Positions 51,485 to 60,074 of a stretch of 64,000 nt of DNA are shown here, one piece after another. The first letter of the stretch is position 1, and each line of letters starts with the position of its first letter. The stretch comes from JAVKMO01 sp031539345 (lineage in GTDB: Bacteria > Bacteroidota > Bacteroidia > Chitinophagales > Chitinophagaceae). The DNA lies in the NCBI GenBank assembly GCA_031539345.1, contig JAVKMO010000017.1, forward strand, positions 1-64,000, in the 5' to 3' direction. Below the pieces are notes generated by a model. That model made no database searches, was not told the origin of the DNA, and saw only the letters and a program-made list of their open reading frames with translations. The position numbers and the translations under genes were made by a program.

Positions 51485-53218
51485 TTAAGTCCCTTCCATT
51501 TCTATCGAGGAAAAATCAGGTTCCATATCAGTAATAGGTCGTCCAAAAGCAATTTTGGGATAAACATTAGTTTTCGAATCGACAAGTACCTGTAAAACGA
51601 ATGGTGAGAATTCGTTTTCCCATAGTTTTGATATGCCAATTTCTATTTCAGTTTCATTATGAATAGTATAAGATTCTATGCCGTATGCCGTTGATAGTTT
51701 TTCAAAATCAGGAGCACTATATCCCCAAACGGTACTTTGATGTCTGCCTTTAAAATAACTGTCTTGGAATTGCCGAATCATTCCTAAAGACCGGTTGTTT
51801 ATGATGACTATTTTAATTGGAATATTTAATCTAACGATAGTTTGCAACTCTTGAATATTAAGTTGAAATCCCCCATCTCCAGAGATGCTGATTACCGGTT
51901 TTTGGGTAGCCAAATGGGCACCAATTGCTGCGGGAAGAGAAAATCCCATCGCCCCCATGCCGCCGGAGGTGATAAAGATTTGATTTTTAAGAAGGCGAAG
52001 GGACTGTGCTGCCCACATTTGGTGGCTACCTACGTCCGCTGTATAAACTCCTGCTTTTTCAGACTTTAAGGATAATTTTTTAATCAATAAATTAGGGTTA
52101 ATCCCCTTAATATCTTTTAGCTCATTTGTGTCAGGCCATTTGTTCTTAAGTTGTTGGATTGTATCTATCCATTCTTTATTGTCAAAGTTGCCATTACTAG
52201 GTAAGTTTTTAATAGCATGTTCTATAAAATCATTAGCGTCTGCAGGAACAGAAATACAATTATTTAATCTGTTGTTTATTTCGTGAACATCGATGTCAAT
52301 ATGATAAATCTTTTTGTTAGACATAAAGCTATCTATATCCGCACCCGTTTGCCTAATATCTAATCTACTGCCTATTACAATTAATAAATCTGCATTCCCC
52401 AAGGTATGATTCGCCCACCTATTCCCGTATGTTCCAATCATGCCGGCATTTAGAATATGATTGGTTTCAATCGCGCCAATTCCTAACAAAGACGTTACCA
52501 ATGGCGTATTGATCTTTTCACACCACGTTTGTAAGTTCTTTTCTCCTTTTGATATGATGAGTCCTCTGCCAATTAAAATTAAAGGATGTTTTGATTTGTT
52601 TAAATCGGCGTAGAAAATATCCCAAAATGAATCACTTATGGTATTCAATAAAGCCTCTTTTCTTTCAATCAAACGAACTTGATGGGGAGTAATGTCAATA
52701 AGTTGGCTTTGAATATTCATCGGAATATCTATTAAAACAGGGCCTGGTCTTCCCGATTTTGCAATCTCAAAAGCCTCCTCAAAAACAGTTAGCACCTCTT
52801 CTGGTGAATTTATTGTAAAGCATTTTTTAGTAATTGGTTTCGCCATTGAAATGATATCCGTTTCCTGAAAACCAAGCTGGCGAATTTGCCTATCTTGTTT
52901 TTGCTCTTTTTGATTGACTTGACCTGTAATAAAAATGGAAGGTACCGAGTCAAAATAACAACTGCCAATTCCTGTTAATAAATTTGTCGCGCCAGGACCA
53001 CTGGTAGCCATCGCTACTCCAATCCCATTTGGGCTACACCTAGAGAACCCGTCTACTGCAAATGAAGCACCTTGTTCGTGGTGCATTGTTATTATTTTTA
53101 TTTTACCTTCTAAATATATGGCATCAAGCAGATGAGTAATCATGCCCCCTGACAATTCAAAAATAAATTCAACGTTATTTTTATATAAAAAATGTGCTAT
53201 ATATTCTGATACTTTCAT
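51485..53218 (-). CDS. Acetolactate-synthase-like ThDP enzyme, YerE-like candidate
   Basis: The 577-residue protein has the three domains of ThDP decarboxylases: the PYR domain with the catalytic Glu in MHHEQGASFAVDGF, SGPGATNLLTGIGSCYFDSVP and GFQETDIISMAKPITK; a central domain (about 195-330); and the PP domain with GDGGFQLNIQELQTIVRLNIPIKIVIINN (GDG...NN). It resembles IlvB, but no IlvN small subunit is adjacent. It sits inside a CDP-dideoxysugar operon, overlapping the SDR gene by 4 bp. In Yersinia, YerE of this family couples a pyruvate-derived two-carbon unit to C4 of CDP-4-keto-3,6-dideoxyglucose. That role is inferred here. Confidence 0.75.
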   Translation of the reverse strand: MKVSEYIAHFLYKNNVEFIFELSGGMITHLLDAIYLEGKIKIITMHHEQGASFAVDGFSRCSPNGIGVAMATSGPGATNLLTGIGSCYFDSVPSIFITGQVNQKEQKQDRQIRQLGFQETDIISMAKPITKKCFTINSPEEVLTVFEEAFEIAKSGRPGPVLIDIPMNIQSQLIDITPHQVRLIERKEALLNTISDSFWDIFYADLNKSKHPLILIGRGLIISKGEKNLQTWCEKINTPLVTSLLGIGAIETNHILNAGMIGTYGNRWANHTLGNADLLIVIGSRLDIRQTGADIDSFMSNKKIYHIDIDVHEINNRLNNCISVPADANDFIEHAIKNLPSNGNFDNKEWIDTIQQLKNKWPDTNELKDIKGINPNLLIKKLSLKSEKAGVYTADVGSHQMWAAQSLRLLKNQIFITSGGMGAMGFSLPAAIGAHLATQKPVISISGDGGFQLNIQELQTIVRLNIPIKIVIINNRSLGMIRQFQDSYFKGRHQSTVWGYSAPDFEKLSTAYGIESYTIHNETEIEIGISKLWENEFSPFVLQVLVDSKTNVYPKIAFGRPITDMEPDFSSIEMEGT

Positions 53219-54129
53219 AATTTTATTATTTTTTTCAATCGTTCGATATTGGGAATATAATTATTGCCTGCACGATATCCTTTTTGAGGTTCGTTTAAAA
53301 TTTCAACTTTTATATTTCCGTTTTTTTTCGCAATTTCATTTGCCCATTCTTTTAGGGTTTTGCCGTCTTCCGATCCTACATTAAAAATATAATCTTTTTT
53401 TGAAGGAGCGTTTAACAATTCAAGCAAACATTTTGCTAAATCCGAACTGTGTAGATAGGAGCGTTTTGACATGCCGTCGGAGCGAATGACAATTTGTTGA
53501 TTTTCTTTTGCTTGTTGTATAAAATTCTGAATTGCAAAATGCCTATCTGTAGGAAAATAATCACCATAAAACGCAAAGCATCGAGCAATTACAATAGGCA
53601 CACAGTGCCTTTCTTTGTAGATGCTACACAGCATTTCTGCGGTTTGTTTGGCTTGTGCGTACGCATTGAGAGGGTTATTAAAGTCGATGTCAAATCGTTG
53701 CGTTTCTTGCACGCCTCCTTCTAAATTTTCTGGAATATTGCCATATACGGCACCGCTACTCGCAAATAAAAATGCCTTTAATTCCTTTTGTTTGTGTGCA
53801 ATCTTGAGTATGTTTTTTGTGCCGTCAATAATCACATCGATCATTTCTTCGGGATGATTGTCATTGAGTTCTTTGCTGGCATCTGTTGCCAAGTGCATAA
53901 TGTATTCAATGTCGGTTTGAGTATATTCAAAAGTGCGAACATCTGAAGTATGAAATGTAATTTTAGGATGAATAAATTCGGGATATTCGTCTAAAAAATC
54001 GGTTGCCCGTTTTCGTGTCAATACCATCACTTCGGAAAATTTAGCATACAAAGATTCGTTAGTCAAAATGTATTTCAAAACATTTTTGCCAAAAAACCCT
54101 GTCCCTCCTGTGATGAGCAATTTAGACAT
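53215..54129 (-). CDS. Extended SDR (NAD-dependent epimerase/dehydratase), possible YerF-like reductase
   Basis: The 304-residue extended SDR has TGGTGFFGKNVL at residues 7-18, YIMHLATDAS, FLFASSGAVYGN, NAYAQAKQTAEML (Tyr-x3-Lys), ARCFAFYGDYF and RSYLHSSDLAKCLLELL. It is translationally coupled to the ThDP enzyme (ATGA overlap) and starts 3 bp after rfbH-like. The tight link to the ThDP enzyme suggests it reduces the added acetyl ketone, as YerF does, but a different sugar reductase or epimerase is equally possible from sequence alone. Confidence 0.7.
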   Translation of the reverse strand: MSKLLITGGTGFFGKNVLKYILTNESLYAKFSEVMVLTRKRATDFLDEYPEFIHPKITFHTSDVRTFEYTQTDIEYIMHLATDASKELNDNHPEEMIDVIIDGTKNILKIAHKQKELKAFLFASSGAVYGNIPENLEGGVQETQRFDIDFNNPLNAYAQAKQTAEMLCSIYKERHCVPIVIARCFAFYGDYFPTDRHFAIQNFIQQAKENQQIVIRSDGMSKRSYLHSSDLAKCLLELLNAPSKKDYIFNVGSEDGKTLKEWANEIAKKNGNIKVEILNEPQKGYRAGNNYIPNIERLKKIIKL

Positions 54130-54132
54130 GAA

Positions 54133-55440
54133 CTACACTTTGCTTTTTATAAATCCATCAATTACATCAGCAATATAGTCATAATGACTTGCGTTTAAAC
54201 CAGGCCATACGCCCAACCAAAAACTTCTAGTCATAATGATGTCTGTATTTTTCAAATCGCCGACAATGCGTTTGTTGATATTGATATAAGCAGGTTGTTT
54301 GATCAAATTGCCTGCAAAAAATAAGCGTGTACCAATTTTATTTTTTTCTAAATACTCCACTAATTCATTTCGGTCAATATGGCTGCCTTCTCGCACGGTT
54401 AGCATATTGCCAAACCAACTGGGTTGGCTATTTGGCGTGGCTTGATGCAAAATAAAATGTTCTTCAAAGCGCTTCATCTTTTCATTTAAAAGGGCATGAT
54501 TTTCTATTCTTTTCGCTACAAAAGAATCAGCTTTTTTGAGTTGGCTTACGCCTATTGCCGCTTGCATATCGGTTACTTTTAGGTTAAATCCAATATGCGA
54601 ATATGTATATTTATGGTCATAGCCAAAAGGCAATTCGCCGAGTTGCCATTTGTATCTTTTTTTGCACGTATTGTCGCAGCCCGTTTCACAATAACAATCT
54701 CTTCCCCAGTCTCTAAAGCTTTTTGCGTGCATCAACAATTTAATGTTGTTGACTAAAACGGCACCGCCTTCTCCCATTGTGATATGGTGTGCTGGATAAA
54801 ACGAAACGGTTGCCAAATCTCCAAACGTGCCTGTTTTTTTTCCTTTGTAGGTTGCTCCTAATGAGTCGCAATCATCTTCAATCACCCATAAATTATATTT
54901 TTTTGCAAACTCCATTACGGCATCTAAATTGAACGGATTGCCCAATGCGTGAGCAATCATAATGGCTTTGGTTTTAGGGGAATAGGCTTGTTCCAATTTT
55001 GTTACGTCAATATTGTAAGTAGGAATATCTACGTCAATAAATACAGGAACGCAACCGTATTGAATCATGGGGTTTACGGTAGTGGGAAAGCCCGCCGCAA
55101 CGGTAATAATTTCATCACCGGGTTTGATTTGTCTGTCGCCTAATTTGGGAGAAGTGAAAGCATAAAAAGCAACTAAGTTGGCAGAAGACCCTGAATTGAC
55201 AAGCAAAGAAGATTTTGAACCAAAATAAGCGGCAAATTCCTTTTCAAACTCCAATCCAAAGCGCCCTGTGGTCAGCCAACCGTCTAAACTTGCATCAACG
55301 CTATACAGCAAATCATTCGCGTCTAAGACCTTGCCCGTTACTGGAATATAATCTGTTCCAGCTTTGATCGTTTGCTGCACTTTTGCGTGAGCGATTTTTC
55401 TTAATTCCTCTAAAAGAGGTCCGTCAAAATTTTTAAACAT
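54133..55440 (-). CDS. rfbH: CDP-4-dehydro-6-deoxyglucose 3-dehydrase (E1, RfbH/AscC-like)
   Basis: The 435-residue protein belongs to the sugar aminotransferase fold but is a dehydrase. Its cofactor segment is SFYPAHHITMGEGGAV, with His218/His219 where aminotransferases have the PLP lysine. Cys191, Cys249, Cys251 and Cys259 give exactly C-x57-C-x1-C-x7-C, the 2Fe-2S motif of E1. It should remove the 3-OH of CDP-4-keto-6-deoxyglucose with PMP and electrons from a reductase (E3), which is not seen in the window. I start at ATG 55440, 7 bp after the stop of rfbG; a longer frame overlaps rfbG. Confidence 0.93.
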   Translation of the reverse strand: MFKNFDGPLLEELRKIAHAKVQQTIKAGTDYIPVTGKVLDANDLLYSVDASLDGWLTTGRFGLEFEKEFAAYFGSKSSLLVNSGSSANLVAFYAFTSPKLGDRQIKPGDEIITVAAGFPTTVNPMIQYGCVPVFIDVDIPTYNIDVTKLEQAYSPKTKAIMIAHALGNPFNLDAVMEFAKKYNLWVIEDDCDSLGATYKGKKTGTFGDLATVSFYPAHHITMGEGGAVLVNNIKLLMHAKSFRDWGRDCYCETGCDNTCKKRYKWQLGELPFGYDHKYTYSHIGFNLKVTDMQAAIGVSQLKKADSFVAKRIENHALLNEKMKRFEEHFILHQATPNSQPSWFGNMLTVREGSHIDRNELVEYLEKNKIGTRLFFAGNLIKQPAYININKRIVGDLKNTDIIMTRSFWLGVWPGLNASHYDYIADVIDGFIKSKV

Positions 55441-55447
55441 ATATTTC

Positions 55448-56506
55448 TTATTGTGTGTATTGATAAAATTGTTGTTCTGTGATAATTTGATTTGAAAGAT
55501 AAAATTCTTTATACCATTCAATTGTTTTTTGAATGGACGTTTCATTATTCCATTTCGGCTTCCAGCCTAATCTTGTTTTAGCCTTATCGATATTTAAACT
55601 TAATAATCCCGCTTCGTGCAAATGTTTGTTTTGTTCATCTATTTCATATTCAATTTTGTTCCAACTTTTTTTCGACAATTCTAAAACAGCACCTACGGTT
55701 AAAACATCTTTTTCTTCGGGTCCAAAATTCCAGCCTTCGGCAAACTCTTTGTCTCTGTTTAATAATTTTTCTCCGAGCATCAAATAGCCAGAAATAGGTT
55801 CTAAAACATGTTGCCAAGGTCTTGTGGCGTTTGGATATCTGATTTGTGTTTTTTTATTGTTAATGGCACTTTTAATGATGTCCGGAATCAACCTGTCCAC
55901 GCTCCAATCGCCGCCGCCAATTACGTTGCCTGCTCTTGCAGAGGCAATGAGTGTTTGGTGCGATTTACTATATTCATGTGGATTAAAAAAAGAATTTCGA
56001 TAGGCATTAACGACAAGTTCGGCACAGCCTTTTGAACTACTATAAGGATCGTGTCCACCCATTTTATCCGTTTCTACATAGCCCTTTGTTTGCTCTATAT
56101 TTTCATAACATTTATCAGTCGTGATGACCACGACACCTTTAACCGACTCTATGCCTCTTGCCGATTCCAACACATTTGCCGTACCCATGATGTTGGTCTG
56201 AAATGTTTCGATAGGATTTATATACGAATATCTGACCAAAGGCTGTGCTGCCAAATGAAAAACGAGGTCTGGTTTTGCTTCTCTTATTGCTTTCGAGAGA
56301 TTTTCTAAATTTTGAATATCTTGAAAATACGTTTGATAACGGCTTTTTAATAAATGGAAATGATTGGGTTCTGTATTTGGATGCAGGGCATAACCAACCA
56401 CTTCTGCACCCAATTGTTGCAGCCAATAAGCCATCCAAGACCCTTTAAATCCTGTGTTTCCCGTTAAAAAAACTTTTTTGCCTTGATAGACATTGTTAAA
56501 ATTCAT
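55448..56506 (-). CDS. rfbG: CDP-glucose 4,6-dehydratase
   Basis: The 352-residue extended SDR has the NAD motif LTGNTGFKGSWMAYWL, HLAAQPLVRYSYINPIETFQTN, VVITTDKCYEN (catalytic Thr-Asp-Lys region), MGGHDPYSSSKGCAEL (Tyr-x3-Lys) and RAGNVIGGGDWSVDRLIPD. These are diagnostic of CDP-glucose 4,6-dehydratase. It oxidises C4 and removes the 6-OH of CDP-glucose. An upstream TTG overlaps the stop of the DUF2442 gene; ATG 56506 is the likelier start. Confidence 0.94.
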   Translation of the reverse strand: MNFNNVYQGKKVFLTGNTGFKGSWMAYWLQQLGAEVVGYALHPNTEPNHFHLLKSRYQTYFQDIQNLENLSKAIREAKPDLVFHLAAQPLVRYSYINPIETFQTNIMGTANVLESARGIESVKGVVVITTDKCYENIEQTKGYVETDKMGGHDPYSSSKGCAELVVNAYRNSFFNPHEYSKSHQTLIASARAGNVIGGGDWSVDRLIPDIIKSAINNKKTQIRYPNATRPWQHVLEPISGYLMLGEKLLNRDKEFAEGWNFGPEEKDVLTVGAVLELSKKSWNKIEYEIDEQNKHLHEAGLLSLNIDKAKTRLGWKPKWNNETSIQKTIEWYKEFYLSNQIITEQQFYQYTQ

Positions 56507-56515
56507 TTTATACAA

Positions 56516-56815
56516 TCATTGATTCGTTTTTACAAGTGCATTGTTGCTTAATTCATAACACAATTCTGGCGAAATATCATAATCCCAAATTTCACCATTG
56601 GGATATAAAACCATCTTCGCCCAATACAATTCCCCCATTTCTCCAATTTGTACGGATTTAAACTTTTCAAGGTCTAATAAATGTTGAAGAGATTGAAATC
56701 GCACCATATCTTTTTTAATCATTGGCAACATGTCTAATCTTTTTTCTTCGTTAGAATTAAAGAATAACAACAGTTTATAATGTTCAAGATAGGTAGCTTT
56801 AAAAATTTTATTCAT
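56516..56815 (-). CDS. DUF2442 domain-containing protein
   Basis: The 99-residue protein resembles DUF2442: ATYLEHYKLLLFFNSNEEKRLDM in the first half, LYPNGEIWDYDISPELCYELS in the second. ATG 56815 lies 5 bp after the stop of the DUF4160 gene. The pair occurs together in many bacteria. No function is established. It interrupts the rfbF-rfbG order of the sugar operon. Confidence 0.8.
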   Translation of the reverse strand: MNKIFKATYLEHYKLLLFFNSNEEKRLDMLPMIKKDMVRFQSLQHLLDLEKFKSVQIGEMGELYWAKMVLYPNGEIWDYDISPELCYELSNNALVKTNQ

Positions 56816-56820
56816 AGGGG

Positions 56821-57069
56821 TTAGATTAAAGGATTCACGGCATGAAAATATTTTGTGTTCCACATATTTATCAATTCTTCTTGATGTATTTCTGTCCAAG
56901 CTTGTATAAGCTTATGTTTATTAACCGGCAGACTTCCATTCCATATTTCTCCATTTTCAATTAAAATGTTGGCTTCAAATTCTCCATACTTCACTTTAAA
57001 ATGAGGTGAGTTATGGTCATTAAAGAACATATACACAATTATTCCATAAAATCGACTAATCTCAGGCAT
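56821..57069 (-). CDS. DUF4160 domain-containing protein
   Basis: The 82-residue protein matches DUF4160: PEISRFYGIIVYMFFNDHNSPHFKVKYGEFEANILIENGEI followed by SLPVNKHKLIQAWTEIHQEELINMW. The conserved NDHNSPHFK-Y-E motif is complete. It starts 4 bp after rfbF and is followed by DUF2442. Such pairs have been suspected of being toxin-antitoxin-like or regulatory; that is inference. Confidence 0.85.
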   Translation of the reverse strand: MPEISRFYGIIVYMFFNDHNSPHFKVKYGEFEANILIENGEIWNGSLPVNKHKLIQAWTEIHQEELINMWNTKYFHAVNPLI

Positions 57070-57073
57070 ATTA

Positions 57074-57853
57074 TTATTTCCAAATTTTCCAAGGAGCAGA
57101 ACCGTTTTTCCACAATTCTTCCAACTCTATTTTATCACGGAGGGCATCCATACACTTCCAAAAACCTTTGTGTTTAAACGATGCCACTTGGTTTGATTTT
57201 GTAATTTCAATCAAAGGCCCTTTTTCAAATTGGGTATGATCCATATCACCTTTTAAATATTCAAAAACAGTTGGTTCGATAACCATAAATCCACCGTTAA
57301 TCCAAACGCCCTCTTCTTCAGGTTTCTCTATAAATCGTAATACATTGCCGCTATTGTCCATTTCTAAATTTCCAAATTTTCCCGGCATTTGCACTGTCGT
57401 TAAGGTCAAAATTCTTCCTTTGGTTTTATGAAATTTTATCAAACTTTGAAAATCGACATTAGCCACACCGTCCCCATAGGTCAGCATAAATGTTTCGTTG
57501 CCAATATAATTTTGAATGCGTTTTAATCGCCCTGCGGTATTGGTTTCGTATCCAGTATCAACAAGCGTTATTTTAAAATTTTCTTGCGTAGGTTGATGAA
57601 CGACTGTTTCATTATTTGACAAGTCGATAGTAATATCCGAGTTGGCAAAATAATAATTCATAAAATATTCTTTTATCATGGCTTGCTTGTATCCAAGACA
57701 GATTACAAATTCGTTAAAGCCTTGTGCCTCGTATGTTTTCATAATATGCCACAAGATGGGCTTGCCTCCTATTTCTACCATCGGCTTTGGACGAGCTTCG
57801 GTTTCCTCCATCAAACGAGTGCCTAAGCCTCCTGCAAAAATGACTACTTTCAT
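57074..57853 (-). CDS. rfbF: Glucose-1-phosphate cytidylyltransferase
   Basis: The 259-residue nucleotidyltransferase makes CDP-glucose from CTP and glucose-1-phosphate, the first step of the pathway. Motifs: VVIFAGGLGTRLMEETEARPKPMVEIGGKPILWHIMKTY, CLGYKQAMIKEYF, LTYGDGVANVDF (the GDG metal site), EKPEEEGVWINGGFMVIEP and KGFWKCMDALRDK. All fit the RfbF/AscA/DdhA type. It is the first gene of the minus-strand operon; its promoter should lie in 57854-58108, where I see no clear box. Confidence 0.95.
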   Translation of the reverse strand: MKVVIFAGGLGTRLMEETEARPKPMVEIGGKPILWHIMKTYEAQGFNEFVICLGYKQAMIKEYFMNYYFANSDITIDLSNNETVVHQPTQENFKITLVDTGYETNTAGRLKRIQNYIGNETFMLTYGDGVANVDFQSLIKFHKTKGRILTLTTVQMPGKFGNLEMDNSGNVLRFIEKPEEEGVWINGGFMVIEPTVFEYLKGDMDHTQFEKGPLIEITKSNQVASFKHKGFWKCMDALRDKIELEELWKNGSAPWKIWK

Positions 57854-58108
57854 GTGTGTTGTAATTTGAATATTGTAACTAAAAAGAGAGGATATTTTAT
57901 TGCAAACAAAAGCGTTACGTCTTCAATGATATTACAAAATTTTTTTCTAAAATCGTTTATTTTAAAAGTTGCGTTCCAAGGTTAATGTCTGTGATTTAAA
58001 TAGCAAGCCAAAGGAGGCGACCGATTCTTTTTTTATGTTTTTATACAAACCCATTTCAGAAGTTTTATTTTCAACTGAAAAGAAATAAATTGCCCTCATT
58101 TTGAACGA

Positions 58109-58936
58109 ATGAATACGCACGTAACGTTATTGTCTGATTTGTGGTTTGATGAACATACAATTAACACAATGGCTTATTTGTTTCAAAAAAAGGGCATTAC
58201 GCCACACCATTTACACCACAAAATAGAACGCAACAATCAACCAGCAGCGGCATATTATTTACGATCTGTTTTAAATTATTATGATGCCAACACATGGCAT
58301 ATCAATTATGTTGGATTGGAAGATTTGGCCAGTCCGCTACTTGTTATTGAAGAGCATGCCGATTGCATGATAGCAAGCATTAACAATGGTTTTCTTTCTT
58401 TGGTTAATTATGCCGAAACGCCACAACGTTATATCTTTGATTTTTCTGATGCCAATGGCGTAATCAACCATTTTACTTATACACAAAAAATAATCGCCCT
58501 TATTCAGTCTCAAAATGACAAAGCAATATGGGAACAACAAAGTGTACAAAAAGACTTTTTTGTAAAAATAAATCCGCCAACAGCATCAATTTTTGACAAC
58601 ATGATTAAGTGCAGTATTTTAACAATGAAGCACAACGATTCGATTGTTCTAAATATTACAAAACAACAATTTGAAGAAGCAAGAAAAGGCAGAAATTTTT
58701 TTTATGAATATGCTCCTACAGAAAAAATAGACCAGATTGTCAATAATCCGCATGAGGTTGATAGCAGTGAAAGTTATATGCTTTTTAATCATGCCGACTA
58801 TTTAGAAATAGGTGTACGTGGGGCCTCATTTGCAAGGTTAGTTAATGCAGAACGAAATTTAGCAACGGACTATAAAGACATTGGATTTATTCGCCAGAAA
58901 CTTGCACGCATTGAAATTACAATATATTTTATTTAA
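58109..58936 (+). CDS. Divergent SAM hydroxide adenosyltransferase (DUF62/fluorinase-like) protein
   Basis: The 275-residue protein has the DUF62 order: VTLLSDLWFDEHTINTMAYLFQKKG (N-terminal SAM-binding region), AAAYYLRSVLNYYDANTWHINYVG, NNGFLSLV (usual DNGLLS) and a C-terminal barrel ending LFNHADYLEIGVRGASFARLV. The family normally hydrolyses SAM to adenosine and methionine with an Asp-Arg-His triad in DPGVGxxR and HGRD motifs. Both motifs are absent here (YVGLEDLASP; TYTQKIIALI). Other Bacteroidota members are also altered, so the activity is in doubt. ftsY follows 20 bp downstream. Confidence 0.72.
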   Translation: MNTHVTLLSDLWFDEHTINTMAYLFQKKGITPHHLHHKIERNNQPAAAYYLRSVLNYYDANTWHINYVGLEDLASPLLVIEEHADCMIASINNGFLSLVNYAETPQRYIFDFSDANGVINHFTYTQKIIALIQSQNDKAIWEQQSVQKDFFVKINPPTASIFDNMIKCSILTMKHNDSIVLNITKQQFEEARKGRNFFYEYAPTEKIDQIVNNPHEVDSSESYMLFNHADYLEIGVRGASFARLVNAERNLATDYKDIGFIRQKLARIEITIYFI

Positions 58937-58956
58937 CTTTTTTTACACTTTGAACC

Positions 58957-59907
58957 ATGAGTTTTTTAAGCAAATTATTTGGCGTTCCAGAAGCAAAACC
59001 AAAGCTCAATACGGCTTTGTTTCAAACAAAACATTCGTTTTTAGATCGACTTAAAAGCATTTTTTCTACAAACACAAAATTAGACCCAGATACGCTGAGT
59101 CAATTAGAAGAAGCTCTGTACCATACAGATATGAATACAGATACAATTTTTAAATTATTGGCAGCAGTTGAAAAATCACAATTGCCTAAAAACACAATGG
59201 AGGATGTTCTGGCTATTTTAAAAAACGAAGTATTTAGTTTTTTTGCCCAACATTCCTATTATCAAGAAATTACTCAACAAGAACAACAAAAGCCTTTTGT
59301 CATTTTAGTTGTTGGCGTAAATGGTGTAGGCAAAACAACTTCTATCGCAAAATTAGCATGGAGATTCAAACAACAAAACAAATCAGTTTTGCTTGGTGCC
59401 GCAGATACATTTAGAGCCGCAGCTGCGACACAATTGTTTGAATGGAGCAAAAAAGTAAATGTTGACATTGTCAAAAAAGAGGAAGGCGCAGACCCATCTT
59501 CCGTCGCATTTGATACGATGAAAAGTGCTTTAGCAAAAGGCGTTGAGGTTGTCCTCATCGATACCGCAGGAAGGCTTCATAACAAAACTCATTTGATGGA
59601 AGAGCTGAATAAAATTAGTCGCGTAATCAAAAAACAGCTACCCGACGCACCACATGAAGTACTACTTGTTTTAGATGGAACAACGGGACAAAATGCACTT
59701 CATCAAGCAAAAGAATTTTTAAAACACAGTGCTGTTACAGGGCTTATCATTACCAAGTTAGATGGTACTGCAAAAGGCGGATTTATGATTTCCGTTTTAG
59801 ACCAACTCAATATACCGATTAAATTTATTGGCATAGGAGAAGGCATGGACGATTTGATTATTTTTCATCCGAATGATTTTGTAGAAACTTTTTTTAGCCA
59901 TCTGTAA
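58957..59907 (+). CDS. ftsY: Signal recognition particle receptor FtsY
   Basis: The 316-residue SRP GTPase has a short N-terminal part, then an N domain, and the G domain with GVNGVGKTTSIAKLA (G1), DTFRAAAATQLFEW, LIDTAGRLHNKTHLMEEL (G3) and TKLDGTAKGG (G4). The acidic A domain is almost lost, as in many Bacteroidota. It docks the ribosome-SRP complex at the inner membrane for insertion of membrane proteins. Confidence 0.95.
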   Translation: MSFLSKLFGVPEAKPKLNTALFQTKHSFLDRLKSIFSTNTKLDPDTLSQLEEALYHTDMNTDTIFKLLAAVEKSQLPKNTMEDVLAILKNEVFSFFAQHSYYQEITQQEQQKPFVILVVGVNGVGKTTSIAKLAWRFKQQNKSVLLGAADTFRAAAATQLFEWSKKVNVDIVKKEEGADPSSVAFDTMKSALAKGVEVVLIDTAGRLHNKTHLMEELNKISRVIKKQLPDAPHEVLLVLDGTTGQNALHQAKEFLKHSAVTGLIITKLDGTAKGGFMISVLDQLNIPIKFIGIGEGMDDLIIFHPNDFVETFFSHL

Positions 59908-59990
59908 AAACGCCATTCTTATAATTACACAATAGGGAGATAGTGGTTACTTATTAACTAAAAAAAAAAATTTTTTTTCAGTTCTATTTT

Positions 59991-59998
59991 TATATTTG
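59991..59998 (+). promoter_or_regulatory. -7 box TATATTTG of the coiled-coil gene
   Basis: TATATTTG matches TAnnTTTG exactly and lies 76 bp before the ATG at 60075. A long A-tract followed by a T-tract (about 59960-59978) sits just upstream and may act as an UP-like or bent element. No clear -33 TTTG is present. Confidence 0.45.
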
Positions 59999-60074
59999 TC
60001 GTTGGTTATACAAGTTATTCTTATTTTATTCACAAAAATTTTCCACATTTTAAACTTTAATCCCCAAAATCATT

